DNA from: Acanthosepion lycidas | Lineage: Eukaryota; Mollusca; Cephalopoda; Sepiida; Sepiidae | Length of the DNA: 64,000 nt | Assembly (NCBI GenBank): GCA_963932145.1 | Contig: OZ010572.1 | Coordinates: forward strand, 80,783,549 to 80,847,548 | Direction: 5' to 3' | Shown here: positions 43,475 to 54,119 of the stretch, one piece after another | Layout of the letters: each line of letters opens with the position of its first letter | Position numbering within the stretch: position 1 is the stretch's first letter | Translations under genes and position numbers: made by a program | Notes under the pieces: generated by a model | The model's database searches: none | What the model was told of the DNA's origin: nothing | The model's input: only the letters and a program-made list of their open reading frames with translations

Positions 43475-44610
43475 AAGAAGAAGAAAGGACTAAATATCAA
43501 ATGTAAAAAGACAGAATGTATTGTTGTCAGCAAAAGGAACGTCCCTAGATTCACATTACGAATTGGAGACATGTTGATTTTCTAGGAAGCCGCAAATTAA
43601 TTCTCTGATATTATGCCTCTATAGAGCATGTTAACATTTACCACTCTGAATATGATTGATTCCTGAAATTGAATTTGTTTGAATTTCATAGTTGTGCTAT
43701 CCTATCATGCTATGGCAACAGTAAACAATGTTGAGTGAAATTAGCAGTAAGTTTACTGGTTACGTCAATTGAGAGGCATTGAAAAAAAAAACGCAGTGGA
43801 AAGGACAGTAATTATAATGCAGACAGCTAAACGTTAATTAATATCCTTGCTTCAATTTATTGTAATAGTGTATTGTTGTGCAAATCACAATTGGGAGCCT
43901 CTCTAGCCCTGGAGGAAAGCTAATTTTGGTCTGATAAGAAGAAGGCGTGTATGGCTGTTAGCGAACGGAACAGCGCTAATATGCAAAATACAAATTGGAG
44001 GTATAAAAATCAAACAATATGCAAATTTTATATACCCGGGATGTGTTTTAGCACTGAACGGAAAGTGTGACACTGAAATTCAAATGCGTATCGGGATAGT
44101 GAAATATGCCTCCCGAAAGCTAAGCAAGGCATTAATAAACAGAAAAATTTCATTAGAAACCAAGAAAAGAGTACTGAACTGTAACGTAATGTCAATCATT
44201 TTATATAGCAGTGAATGCTGGACACTCTTCTCAAAGATAAAGAAGTGGCTTAAGGCAAGAGAAATGTGGTTCTACAGAAGTAAGCTGAGAATACCATAGA
44301 TTGAGCTGGTGAGCAACGACGAAGTTTTAGAGAAAATGGAAACAAAATGGACATTCAGACTTAACATCAAGAAGAGACTGTTCCAAGCACATGATAAGAA
44401 AAGAGGGCTTGGAAAATTTGACACTCGCATAAGAGGTTGAAGGAGAGAGGTCCAGAAGAAAACAGCACATAACCTAACAAAGCTTGTGTAAATGGATGGC
44501 AGAATAATATTTAGGAGTGATAGCGAAAAGATACAATTTACTAGGAGCTTCAAAGGACAGGGGTTTGTTGAGAGTTTTGATTACTAGCCTCCAGAGGGAC
44601 AGATAGGAAA
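43475..44610 (+). pseudogene. Two overlapping LINE fragments (RTE-like family)
   Basis: First piece (43475-43575): KGLNIKCKKTECIVVSKRNV then FTLRIGD. Second (about 43930-44600): NGKCDTEIQMRIGIVKYASR, ISLETKKRVLNCNVMSIILY, SSECWTLFSKIKKWLKAREM, WFYRSKLRIP, then a degenerate end with HDKKRGLGKFDTRIRG. Both start at the same protein region, so they are separate insertions or a duplication. No RT catalytic box remains. Confidence 0.85.
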
Positions 44611-44744
44611 AGATAAGGCCGTACTAGAGAAATTTAATTACTAAGTTAGTTTTGGAAGACAGTTAACATTAAAAAAAAATCATATATTCGTAATGCAATA
44701 TGTTTATTTCATATTATTAAAAAGGGTATATTAACCGTAAGTTC

Positions 44745-44970
44745 TATGTTAACATTCTCGCATGTGGACCTCTCTTTTGGTTTCTTGCTTTCCAGTCAAC
44801 TTTGACCTTCAAAAATGTATATGCAATGTCAGCTGTTATTTTTTGTCTACATAATTCCTATCCTTTTATTGCTATCTTTCCTTAATAATGTTTATTCTCG
44901 TATTTTCTAACACACAGTATTCCCCTTGCGCCTTAGTGGCTTTATTGCCTTACTTGGGGTGAAATGATTA
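44745..44970 (+). pseudogene. LINE 3' end, CR1/Jockey-like (family C)
   Basis: TCTCGCATGTGGACCTCTCT..., CAACTTTGACCTTCAAAAAT, then the family 3' UTR CTTGCGCCTTAGTGGCTTTA and TTGGGGTGAAATGATTAAAA. Confidence 0.7.
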
Positions 44971-45039
44971 AAAACATATTACAGAACAAAGCAACATACA
45001 TACAGAACACGTCATATCAAGCTCTATTTTGCCTTCAAG

Positions 45040-46166
45040 TAAAGATAAAAGGTTTTGTTGGTCATTTTTCTATAAAATGTATTGTTGGTAATTCAACTGT
45101 AAAATGTATTTCTGGACATTTAACTAAGAATATGTATTGTTGGTAATTTTACTATAAAAATGTATTGTTGGTAATTTTACTATAAATACATACTATTGGC
45201 ATCTCTTTCTATAAAATGCAGGATGTGTTTGTATGTGTGTGTGTAACAAATGCACGGCCGCAATTTTTGAGGTATTTGCACCAAAATTTACATGCACATG
45301 CTCCAAGTTAGCGGGAAGGCGAAGACCGACTTTGCATTTCCCAACTCCCATCGACAGTGGAAATAATCGATTTTTTCATGCTTTTACGGCAGTTTTCATG
45401 TAGTTTGTGGCCATTTTCTACTGGCCAGAGTGAGAGCCAACAGCTGACTTACACGAATGTTAACTAGCATGCTAGCATGCAAAAAAAAATCGATATCTGC
45501 ATTCGTCCCGAGTGGGAAAAATTTAAATCTGCATGGCACTTTACTCCAATTGGCTCATTCGCTTGCTTAAACTCAACATTGATTGTCATTCCGCAGAACT
45601 GGGTTGGGTGTGAAAAAGTATTTGTTAACATTCTTTTTTCATACGGTTTTTCCACTTACGAGTCCTTTTTTTAAAGCTGATCGTTTTGTGTTCATTTTGT
45701 TTAGTTCTTTTTTCGTAACAGATTTAATGTTTAGTATAGAGCTTAGAAAAAATTGGCAGTGTGAGATAGGCAAAAAGTAAGGCATGTAGCAACATCAGCA
45801 CGGAAAATGGCACTCCTTTAAAGGCAAGGAAGGGCAAAAATATTTTAAGTCAAGTGATAGCGATTGCTGTATGAGTCGTACGATTTTTAAATCAAGCAGC
45901 GGCAACGCCGGGCCATGCTTCTAGTTCTTTATATAAATATGTATTGCTGGTACTTTTTACTATAAAAACGTTTTTTTTATATTTTCGTAGTGTTTTGTTT
46001 TTGTTTGGGGTGTTCATTATTTGTTTATAGCTGGGACTCAGGTGTTATCACTCTGGGTCAAGGTAGACCTGTGAATAGCAGCAGTTATGATGTAGTTTCA
46101 CGATCCTCAAAACATCTTCCGATCAGAGGCATTGCTGCCCGATGTAGTTTATCGTCATACCCAGGA
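45040..46166 (-). repeat. Interspersed repeat X, copy 3, with a nested Helitron
   Basis: Minus-strand copy: the AT-rich part (45040-45201, TTTTACTATAAAAATGTATT units) comes first, the Helitron follows, then 45925-46166, whose complement has CCTGGGTATGACGATAAACT and GATCGGAAGATGTTTTGAGG. Confidence 0.8.
45202..45924 (+). mobile_element. Non-autonomous Helitron B, 723 bp
   Basis: Starts TCTCTTTCTATAAAATGCAG after A (45201) and ends CTTCTAG before T (45925), with a CGGCAACGCCG hairpin just inside. Same family as 30810-31553, in the opposite orientation relative to its host repeat, so the two insertions are independent events. Confidence 0.88.
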
Positions 46167-46506
46167 CTAAGCACTGAATGAGTATTTTTGGCTGATCTCG
46201 TGTAGCTGAATGCTACTTTCCTAATATGAAACCATGCTGTTAGTCTAACATGGTTTCCAACAGTAACATGGTTTCCAACAGTTGTATTGGGCTGAAGGTT
46301 TGTTTTGTAATATGTCGTGACTGGTTTGAAATGTAATTTCTTTCTCTCAAGTGGTTATGTACTACGTCATAGAAACGCATAACGACTTTATAACTTGCGT
46401 CTGCTATTCTGCTCCTGTTCTCGTCGCATAGCAAACTTCTATGTAAACATAACACGATATCATCTTTGATGGTGAACATCTTTGTTGTAATGACCATATA
46501 ACCACT

Positions 46507-46540
46507 CCGATGATGGCTCATGTGAGCCGAAAGCTTAGAT
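46507..46540 (+). ncRNA. Degenerate hammerhead-like hairpin
   Basis: CCGATGA, then GGCTC-ATGT-GAGCC, then GAAAGCTTAGAT. The helix-II-like stem is perfect; the core U is replaced by C. Shares its 3' part exactly with 29206-29240. Confidence 0.4.
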
Positions 46541-46702
46541 CAAGAATCCGGATAATAAAAAATATCCTAATGTTGAATAGTTTTGTCTTTATTTTCTCCC
46601 GAAAGTATACGAAGCTTGCAACGGCTCATGGCCAAACAAAATATACATTCGTTGTCTGTTATATTTAATAATATGTTTGAATAATGATCTGTTGCTCCAG
46701 TA

Positions 46703-46707
<5 letters not shown>

Positions 46708-46771
<64 letters not shown>

Positions 46772-47017
46772 AAAAATATATAGAAAATAGGAAAGAACTC
46801 ATTAGGTAAATAATCCAAAGTTCTTTAGTATATTTTTTTTTATTTTTAAAAAATAGTGCTCGATACAAAAGTAGAGCATGAATATAATTTCGCTTGAAGA
46901 TGGAACATAGCTTACTTTAATGCAATTTAATTCAAATAATTATATTGAAGTTTTCGGCTCTTGTTTTGAAACATGAGAACTCTTATGTAGCGTGTTGGAA
47001 TCATATTTTTAAATAAA

Positions 47018-47055
<38 letters not shown>
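46708..47055. repeat. (TA)n - repeat R - (TA)n cassette, copy R2
   Basis: TA and TG runs (46708-46771) lead into repeat R (46775-47022: AATCCAAAGTTCTTTAG, TCGATACAAAAGTAGAGC, GTTTTCGGCTCTTGTTTTGA), closed by a second (TA)n (47022-47055). Confidence 0.8.
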
Positions 47056-47060
<5 letters not shown>

Positions 47061-47684
47061 AAATATTATTTGGTAATCCGTATGGATAATTCCAAAGTAG
47101 ATATAGATCCAGAGAGAGCTCAATGTAAGAACAGTGTTCACCTCAGCCAGTATGACACACAAGGGCTTACTGGGCGTTGAAGAATTAGAAAACAGAAATA
47201 TTACTAAGGACGAGACCCAACGAAGTGTAATCAGGAAGTCAGTAGATAACGATTGATGTTGCATTTCAGTTTTTGAAGGTTAAAGTTGATTGGAAAGCAT
47301 GGCGTCACAAGGTAGGTTCACAAAGCGAGAAGTGTTAGAGAAGAAAATGTCACATGGTTACGTCTAGCCAACTCAACTTTCAATTAATGATACCACGCCG
47401 TCAGTCTAGTATTGCAAAAAAAATTCATGAAGTCTAGGTAATATGGCGGAGACAACCGAACAGTTGCCATGAAAATATTTATAAAATACGCACAACGAGG
47501 CAGTTTCACGGCGATGGGGAAAGTGGTTTGAAAATATATGTAGCGTTTATTTTGGTCCGAGATGAAGTCTTTGAGAAAAAAAACAGAAAAAAAAAAAATT
47601 CTTCAACAATAAAGCTGTTACAACAATATGACGTTAAAATATTCTCTAATCCCCGAAGACGTGATTATTGAGCAAATTCTTGTA

Positions 47685-48278
47685 TTAGGTTGATTAGAAA
47701 GTCCTCACGCACTTAGGAAGCGGGAAGAAAACAACAACATTCTATGGTGCAACATCAACATTTATTCTTCAAAATAAAGTCCATCATTCTCGATAATATT
47801 CTGTCAGAGATCAGCCAGCATCCGAATGTGTGCCAGATACCAGCCTGCTGGCTCTGAATAAAAAAAAACTGTAAACAAGCTTCCTTCCCTTCATCAAAAG
47901 TCTTGAATCACTGGTCGTGGAAGAAGTGGGCCATTGAGCAGAATAGGTTCTATCCACTCGGAGCAACATCGGGACTGAATGGTGGATGTGGAAGAGTCTC
48001 AACACTGTCCATCTGTTTGAACTTCTCCTTAGTTAACGTGGCAGTGTGTGGCCTCGCATTGTCTTACTGAAACAAAGCCCGTCCTCGATTGACCAAAGCA
48101 TGATGCACCTTCTTTAGTTTGTCGTTTAGCTGCTGGCAATACAGCTTAGCGTTGATGGCGCGACTGTGTGTAACAAGCTCGAAATGCAGTACTCCTTGGA
48201 AATTTCACCAGACAGGGATCAAGATTTATTGTTTTCTTTCCGCTTCCTAAGTGAGCCAGAACTTTCTGGGGTGCCTAG
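47685..48278 (-). mobile_element. Mariner-like element, internally deleted, both ends present
   Basis: 594 bp, TA at 47683-47684 and 48279-48280. The ends share CACTTAGGAAGCGG and AAGAAAAC. Minus-strand transposase text: SRAINAKLYCQQLNDKLKKV, DNARPHTATLTKEKFKQM, ETLPHPPFSPDVAPSG and IWHTFGCWLISDRILSRMMD. The second Asp (DNARPH) is kept. The position of the last catalytic Asp (APSD in the family) is Gly, followed by a stop. About the N-terminal half is deleted. Confidence 0.9.
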
Positions 48279-48366
48279 TATTTTGGCATTTGGTCAGATT
48301 TGAAGAAACAGGTTAACCAATACTTTTCAGTTTCTTCACATTCGCAACACAAACGTGTGAACATCG

Positions 48367-48369
<3 letters not shown>

Positions 48370-48439
<70 letters not shown>
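48370..48439. repeat. (TA)n microsatellite
   Basis: About 35 TA units; left flank of a foldback. Confidence 0.97.
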
Positions 48440-48441
<2 letters not shown>

Positions 48442-48464
48442 CAATTATAGGTGCAATTTTAATT

Positions 48465-48693
48465 TATAAATTCATGAATCATTCATACAAAAAAACAAAT
48501 ATAGAGCATAATGATTTAAATGGCGAGAATACATCTTCGCAAACAATATCAACTGGAATTTATAAACAGGGATCATATTATTCATATACAGGTTCGGGGT
48601 TGGTGTATCTTATTTATATTGTTTGCGAAGATGTGTTCTCGCCATTTAAATCATCAACCTCTATATTTTTTTTTTTGTATGAATGATTCATGA

Positions 48694-48700
<7 letters not shown>
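48465..48700. repeat. 85-bp foldback between TA tracts
   Basis: Arms 48465-48549 and 48617-48700 (TATAAATTCATGAATCATTC..., TTAAATGGCGAGAA, CTTCGCAAACAATAT) are nearly exact complements; the centre is 67 bp. (TA)n lies on both outer sides. A diverged single arm recurs at 52485-52560. Confidence 0.93.
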
Positions 48701-48734
<34 letters not shown>

Positions 48735-49310
48735 TATATATAAGCAGAGTGTGTATGGCCCCATGAAGCATGCACATATCCTCTGTTTTTCTGGTGGAAC
48801 AGCGAACTTAGACCCATGCGTAAATAATAGGATACAAAATACCATTGACTTGTTAAGCTTCAACATCGCAAACAGCAGAAGAATAAGAAAAAAAATCACT
48901 TTTAGTGATATTTCTGTGAGTTGGAGATGAAACAAAAAGAACGGGCAGTTGGCTTTCCAGAACACAGCTTCACATCGTCAAAAAGAAAGTGTTAGAGAGA
49001 GAAGAGGGATATAGTTTAAAGGCTGTATTACGTGATGAAATTAATCGGTATTGAGGAATGTCAGCCGACAACGTCTTATGGCGGTAAATAACCTGACGAC
49101 ACTAATGGTGTCGCTACACTGTTGTTATGAAAAAGCTGTGAAAGTGATGGCGACCATATTTATCATAAAAATTATAATAATTTTGATAATAATAATAACA
49201 TTAAAAGTGACAACGAAATATTAATAATGATAAGAACAATCTGATACGACTAAAAGTAGTAAATACAAAAGATTCAGCATAACGTCAAATCACGTTGAAA
49301 TAACCGGTTC

Positions 49311-49356
49311 TCCATCGACCACTGAAGTTAAGCAACGTTGAGCGCAGTCTCTAATG
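49311..49356 (+). pseudogene. 5S rRNA-like fragment
   Basis: CGACCACTGAAGTTAAGCAA followed by CGTTGAGCGCAGTC corresponds to the central part of 5S rRNA (GATCACCGAAGTTAAGCAAC...). Short and isolated; not a gene. Confidence 0.6.
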
Positions 49357-49624
49357 TAAGCAATCTATTAAAATCCAAAATATGATTCGGCTTTAAATAC
49401 CCCACCAATAAAAACGGAATGAATTACACTCAGTGTCACCAAGAATAAAGTTTCTAATAATTTCACTAGGTACATGGTAGGGTTTTCAGCAAACTAAATC
49501 CTCTGAAACACCAATTGCTATAAAATGACAGAATTATGTTTTTTTTTTAATTTAAAAAAAATCTATTCACCCTAAGCAAAGCAAGACGATAATGCCACTA
49601 AGCTATAAGTATTTACTGCGAGTG

Positions 49625-50130
49625 GTCAAAAGACTTTAGAAGAAACTGAAAACCTAAATCTAAAGAGGGATAAGCCTAGCCTCCTGTTCAAAATAGCGTG
49701 GAGGAGTGTAAACCGGACGATAGGTCTTTTTAAATTAAAATATTTAGCTTGGTCTGGTACTAGATCTCCAAAGTAGATCATCCATATTCAACATACGGCA
49801 CTCGTAACCGACCATGATATTCGCTTGCAAACATTACTGCTTGACTTTAGAAGGAACCGGGAATCTAATCAGGAAACAAGGGATAAACCACTGCTCATGT
49901 TCAAAAGACCCTGGAAGAGTGTGAACCGGACGATAGGCGAACCTATCTACTCCTATTGTGGAGAAAAATAATTAGTAAATAAAATTTTAGTTTTCAAGCG
50001 GAGTCGTTAGAAGAATAGAGTTGAAGTAGATTTTAGAAGGGACTGGGAACCCAATCCTAAACAAGAAACAAGTGATAACATTCTTCTGTTGTTCAAATGA
50101 AACTAGGTCGCTTGGTCCATGGTATAGCTA
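49625..50130 (+). repeat. Diverged ~180-220-bp tandem repeat, three copies
   Basis: ACTTTAGAAGRAACYGRGAA starts near 49630 and 49850, and a related start lies near 50031. The first two share GTGTGAACCGGACGATAGG-type text. No family recognised. Confidence 0.7.
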
Positions 50131-50491
50131 GTTATTCAATTACTATTTGGAAAAAATTAACTTTACATATATTTTCCTGTAATCTGGTATAGTTCGACGA
50201 ACAAATATATTTAAACGAAACAAAATCTATATTACCAAAACGATACATGTTTTTTTTTACTGTTTAAAAGATTTTAAAGACATTCCCCCAAACAAGGCGA
50301 TTAAGCAAATATGATAAGAATTTACTGAGTATGAAGTAATCTAAGAGAGAAAAAAAATGATTTACAGAAAAGATGAACATCGGATATTTATTCGAATATG
50401 TGTACCCACTAAAATAATGTTTATAACAACAAAAAAGGTTAAAAAAAAATATTTCTATTATTTTTTTTCTTTAATGAACTGTTCTTAAATG

Positions 50492-50775
50492 TAGGTATGG
50501 TGGAGTAATGGATAGCGGCTCGGATTTAGTAATTGGAGAGACGAGTTCGAATTCCAGTCGCATCCATTCACTTACGTGACAATACCCTTGGGAAAGATAT
50601 GAATCCCCTGCTCCTGTGTAAATAGCAGGACAGACCGAATTCTATAGCCTTGGATAGCAACTGGTCTACCGCAAAAAGAGAATGGCAACCTGCTGCGGGA
50701 AAAAATTGCTTTGTCAGTCATGTATCGAAAGATACATGATCGCTTAACCGTGTATCATGCATGGCACATAATTGA
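50492..50775 (+). mobile_element. tRNA-derived SINE (family S), best full-length copy
   Basis: Head with GGTGGAGTAATGGATAGCGG (A-box side) and ACGAGTTCGAATTCCAG (B box), body with CTTGGGAAAGATATGAATCC and AAATAGCAGGACAGACC, and a tail with the self-complementary GTATCGAAAGATACATGATC. About 280 bp. Other copies: 5212, 6390, 8318 (-), 19105 (-), 19890, 55950, 62945. Confidence 0.9.
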
Positions 50776-51440
50776 TTTTTTAAATCGTGTTATTCGTATG
50801 AATGAATTGAGAATGTTCGTCCCTTCAATTTGTATCAACCCACCACAAAGAAAAAGGCGATAAATGTATTTAAATATAAAAATGTAAATTTTTCTCAGCG
50901 TGTATGAGTGTTAAATTTCTTGTGTTAAGGCTCCTTATTTGTTAATATGAAAAGAAATGTGGTTTCTTCGTGTGTATGCGTGAGAAAAAGAAGGCAGAGG
51001 CGAAAGTGAGGATAGATGTGTACGTGTACAGTAGCTTGGTGAGGAAAAGTGTAAATATCACGTAGCTTGGTGTTGAAGACAGGTGAATGAGTAAGGGGAT
51101 CTCTGTTAAGTCGTAGTGTCGTGAATCTTTTGCAGCATGTTGACACTCCTTCGCCTTACTGCCGTTGCTCGTCTACGGATTTTTTTTTTTAAATACTCTT
51201 CAAAGGGATCACGAAGCATGGTTTTATTGTTGTCGTTTATGTTAAATATTTATTTTCAAATGATTAATTTATTAACCGGAATGATGAATCCTCCGATGCA
51301 GAAACCAATTATTTGTAATTCGGTGTTCGACGGTCTTGCTGTTTATTTGCGTCTTGGCTCCATTAACGATTGGTTGAAAGAATGTTTTTTCATATTTGAC
51401 TCAAGAACCAAAGTAAACTCGCAGAGCAAGCTGTTATAAA
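50776..51440. other. No recognised feature
   Basis: Unique-looking sequence; a 100-codon frame (51137-51439) has hydrophobic stretches but no family I recognise and no start context or splice evidence to support a gene. Confidence 0.3.
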
Positions 51441-51881
51441 TGGTAATAATAATATTAATATCATAATAAAATATTATATAACGATATATAATAATATAAT
51501 AATGTATAATATAATATATAATATAATAATATATAATATTATAATATATAATATAATAATATAAATAATAGTGTAATATTTAATATATATTATATTATAT
51601 ACAATAATATATAATATAATACAATATATATATAATAATATAATAATATTATATTAAAATATAATAATATAAATAATAATATAAATAATAGTGTAATATA
51701 TAATAATATATAATATAATATATATATATATATTAATATATTATATATAATAATATATATAATAATATATAATATAATATATATATATATATTAATATAT
51801 TATATATAATAATATATATAATATATATATAATAATATATTATATATAATAATATATAATATAATATATATATAATAATAT
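51440..51881. repeat. AT-only cryptic repeat (ATA/TAT mixtures)
   Basis: About 440 bp of almost pure A and T in irregular ATAATAT and TATATAAT patterns, leading directly into the pogo-like MITE. Confidence 0.95.
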
Positions 51882-51883
51882 TA

Positions 51884-52054
51884 CAGTGTAACCCGGGTAT
51901 AAGAGAGTTGTCGGGACCGGAGAAGAAGTATCTTATATCCGGGTTTCTCTTATATCCGGGTTTGGTCTATTTTGTTTAGGTAAGTATGGCTCTAATTTGG
52001 GACCAGAGAAAATCTCTCTTATACCCGGGTTTCTCTTATATCCGGGTTACACTG
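51884..52054. mobile_element. pogo/Tigger-like MITE, 171 bp
   Basis: CAGTGTAACCCGGGTATAAG ends with complement, TA on both sides. It is the reverse orientation of the 41198-41384 copy (shared GTCGGGACCGGAGAAGAAG). Confidence 0.87.
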
Positions 52055-52095
52055 TATATGAAAATATAATAATAATATAAAAATATAATAATGAC

Positions 52096-52330
52096 AATAT
52101 AATCTACTATTAGTAAGCATTCGGCACTCATTGACCGAGCAGCCAGTAATGTCAGTCCAAATTTATAAAATCTTTCTCTTAAAACAATTTTCAAGAAACA
52201 TAGTATTTCGAGTCAACTAATTGTTATCGCTCTTTTCAGTATTGATGCGAATTTCCTTCCTAACATTTTTATTGAAGTTTTCTGGAATACCAACATCTTC
52301 ATCTTGTCATTATTTTGTTTTCGAGTTACA
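52096..52330 (-). repeat. Interspersed repeat F, copy
   Basis: The complement reads GAAAAGAGCGATAACAATTA, TTTTAAGAGAAAGATTTTAT and ACTGGCTGCTCGGTCAATGA, matching 13400-13630. Confidence 0.7.
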
Positions 52331-52347
52331 TATTATATTGATTTTGC

Positions 52348-52380
52348 CTGAGGATGACTATATGTACAGTTGAAAGTACT
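52348..52380 (+). ncRNA. Hammerhead-core-like motif
   Basis: CTGAGGA (52348-52354), a short imperfect hairpin (GACTATATGTACAGTT), then GAAA (52372-52375). The core boxes fit; helices I and III are not convincing. Confidence 0.3.
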
Positions 52381-52662
52381 AGCAGATTAAAAAAAAACGA
52401 CCTTATACAATCTGTAGTTATTAAAAACAAGTATCATATCATTCATCGAGTGGTTCGCAGGTTAATGCAACTTTAAAATTTTGTTTGCGAAGAGTTTTCG
52501 CCATTTTATATCATTAACTTTACTAATCTACTTTTTGTATGAATGATTCATTGTAATATAAATCGAACTGCGCCACATATTTGATATATATATATATAGT
52601 GAGAGAGAGAGAGAGAGTAGAGAGAGAGAGGAGGAGAGCGTGAGAGAGATGTGTGTGTGTGT

Positions 52663-52700
<38 letters not shown>

Positions 52701-52770
52701 AAATATAGTCTTAAGGTGTGCTATATTTATGGAATAAAGTGCTCAATATCAGAGATAGAGCGTGTGTAAA

Positions 52771-52903
52771 TATAAAAGTGAACATAGAAGTCAACACTTA
52801 GAGGCGACAGTCTGTTTCATGCTAGATGAAATCGTCAGGCCACCTGACGATTGCATACAGCATGAAACAGACTGTCGCCTCTAAGTGTTGACTTCTATGT
52901 TCA

Positions 52904-52911
<8 letters not shown>
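52771..52911. repeat. ~70-bp palindrome with hammerhead-core motifs, between TA tracts
   Basis: Arms 52771-52840 and 52841-52911 pair almost throughout (TATAAAAGTGAACATAGAAG..., AGGCGACAGTCTGTTTCATG). Near the centre each strand carries CTGACGA ... GAAACAGACTGTC. The minus-strand version also has a 4-of-5 bp helix I (GUGGC with GCCUC). (TA)n lies on the left (52667-52696) and right (52909-52960). Confidence 0.9.
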
Positions 52912-52963
<52 letters not shown>

Positions 52964-52967
52964 CGTG

Positions 52968-53128
52968 TGTGTGTAAAAATATATAGAAAATAGGAAGAAA
53001 TCGTTAGGTAAGTAATCCAAAGTTCTTTAGCATTTTTGTTATTATTTAAAAAAAAAAAACAGTACTCGATACAAAAGTAGAGCCTAAATATAATAATTTA
53101 TAATAATTTGTTATATATATATATATAT
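52968..53128. repeat. Repeat R, left part of split copy R3
   Basis: AATCCAAAGTTCTTTAG and CTCGATACAAAAGTAGAGCC follow copy R2; it breaks at about 53096 and is followed by a short (TA)n. Confidence 0.75.
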
Positions 53129-53864
53129 ACATGGTCAGCACCTAGATTGATAACCGCAGGAGAATAACAGGTTTTGTCATGTGCACTGAATGTGTAGGTG
53201 CTTGGATATTCAGATTTGTTTAACTTTTTAATGAGCGTACTTGGAAATCGGAGTGCCAGGTTTCAATTTCAGTCTAAATTCATATTATATTCACTGACGT
53301 GCAAATACCAGAAATATATTAGTATGACAGTATGACTTGTGTCAGTAAATCATTATTATCTTCTACAAATTCTTACAGTCTAAAAATATATTTTGGCTTA
53401 AATGCCCTGCCAAAGGTTGATAAACAGTAAAAACCAATCACCATAAACTAGCTAATAACACGCTTACAAAAAAATAAATTTTAAAATCCATAGCCCATAT
53501 ACATAGTTTTAATAACCTATAAAAATTGATAACCCTTTATGAAGTCGTCAAATAACAAACGTTACGGCCTTTTCATATACACAAATCCCTTTCACAAAGA
53601 GATATAATAAAAGAATAAAATAAAAATAAATCTCCGTAGACGCTCAAGTCAGACTATGCGAAAACTTCCTCCGTCGTAAATTTAGCCACCCCCACCTTAC
53701 CGTGACCCGGCATCTATGAAAGTAACTCTATACTGACACAAATTATTAACACCCAACCCCTGCCGATTCTAAACAATCCGCCCTTGATGTTACCATGGAA
53801 ATTTTTGATTTCAATTCTGACCATACTATTAAAACTCGTAAATTTCAGAAATAAGTCATTCCCA
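53129..53864. other. Sequence inserted in repeat R, unclassified
   Basis: About 770 bp (53096-53864) separate the two halves of R3 compared with R2. I see no frame, terminal repeat or family signature in it. Confidence 0.45.
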
Positions 53865-53998
53865 AAAAATTTCGTTTGAAGATGGAACAGAGCCTACTTT
53901 AACTCAAGTTAATTCAAATATTATTTTGAAGTTTTCGGCTCTTGTTTTGAAACATGAGACCTCTTATGTAGCGAGTTGGAATCATATTTTTAAATAAA

Positions 53999-54046
<48 letters not shown>

Positions 54047-54056
54047 CGTGTGTATA

Positions 54057-54087
<31 letters not shown>

Positions 54088-54112
54088 AGATATAGATATA
54101 GATATAGGTATA
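53865..54112. repeat. Repeat R right part of R3, then (TA)n, (TG)n and (GATATA)n
   Basis: 53865-54002 matches R2 (TTTGAAGATGGAACA, GTTTTCGGCTCTTGTTTTGA), followed by TA (54003-54030), TG (54031-54048) and about seven GATATA hexamers (54070-54112). Confidence 0.85.
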
Positions 54113-54119
54113 GATATTC

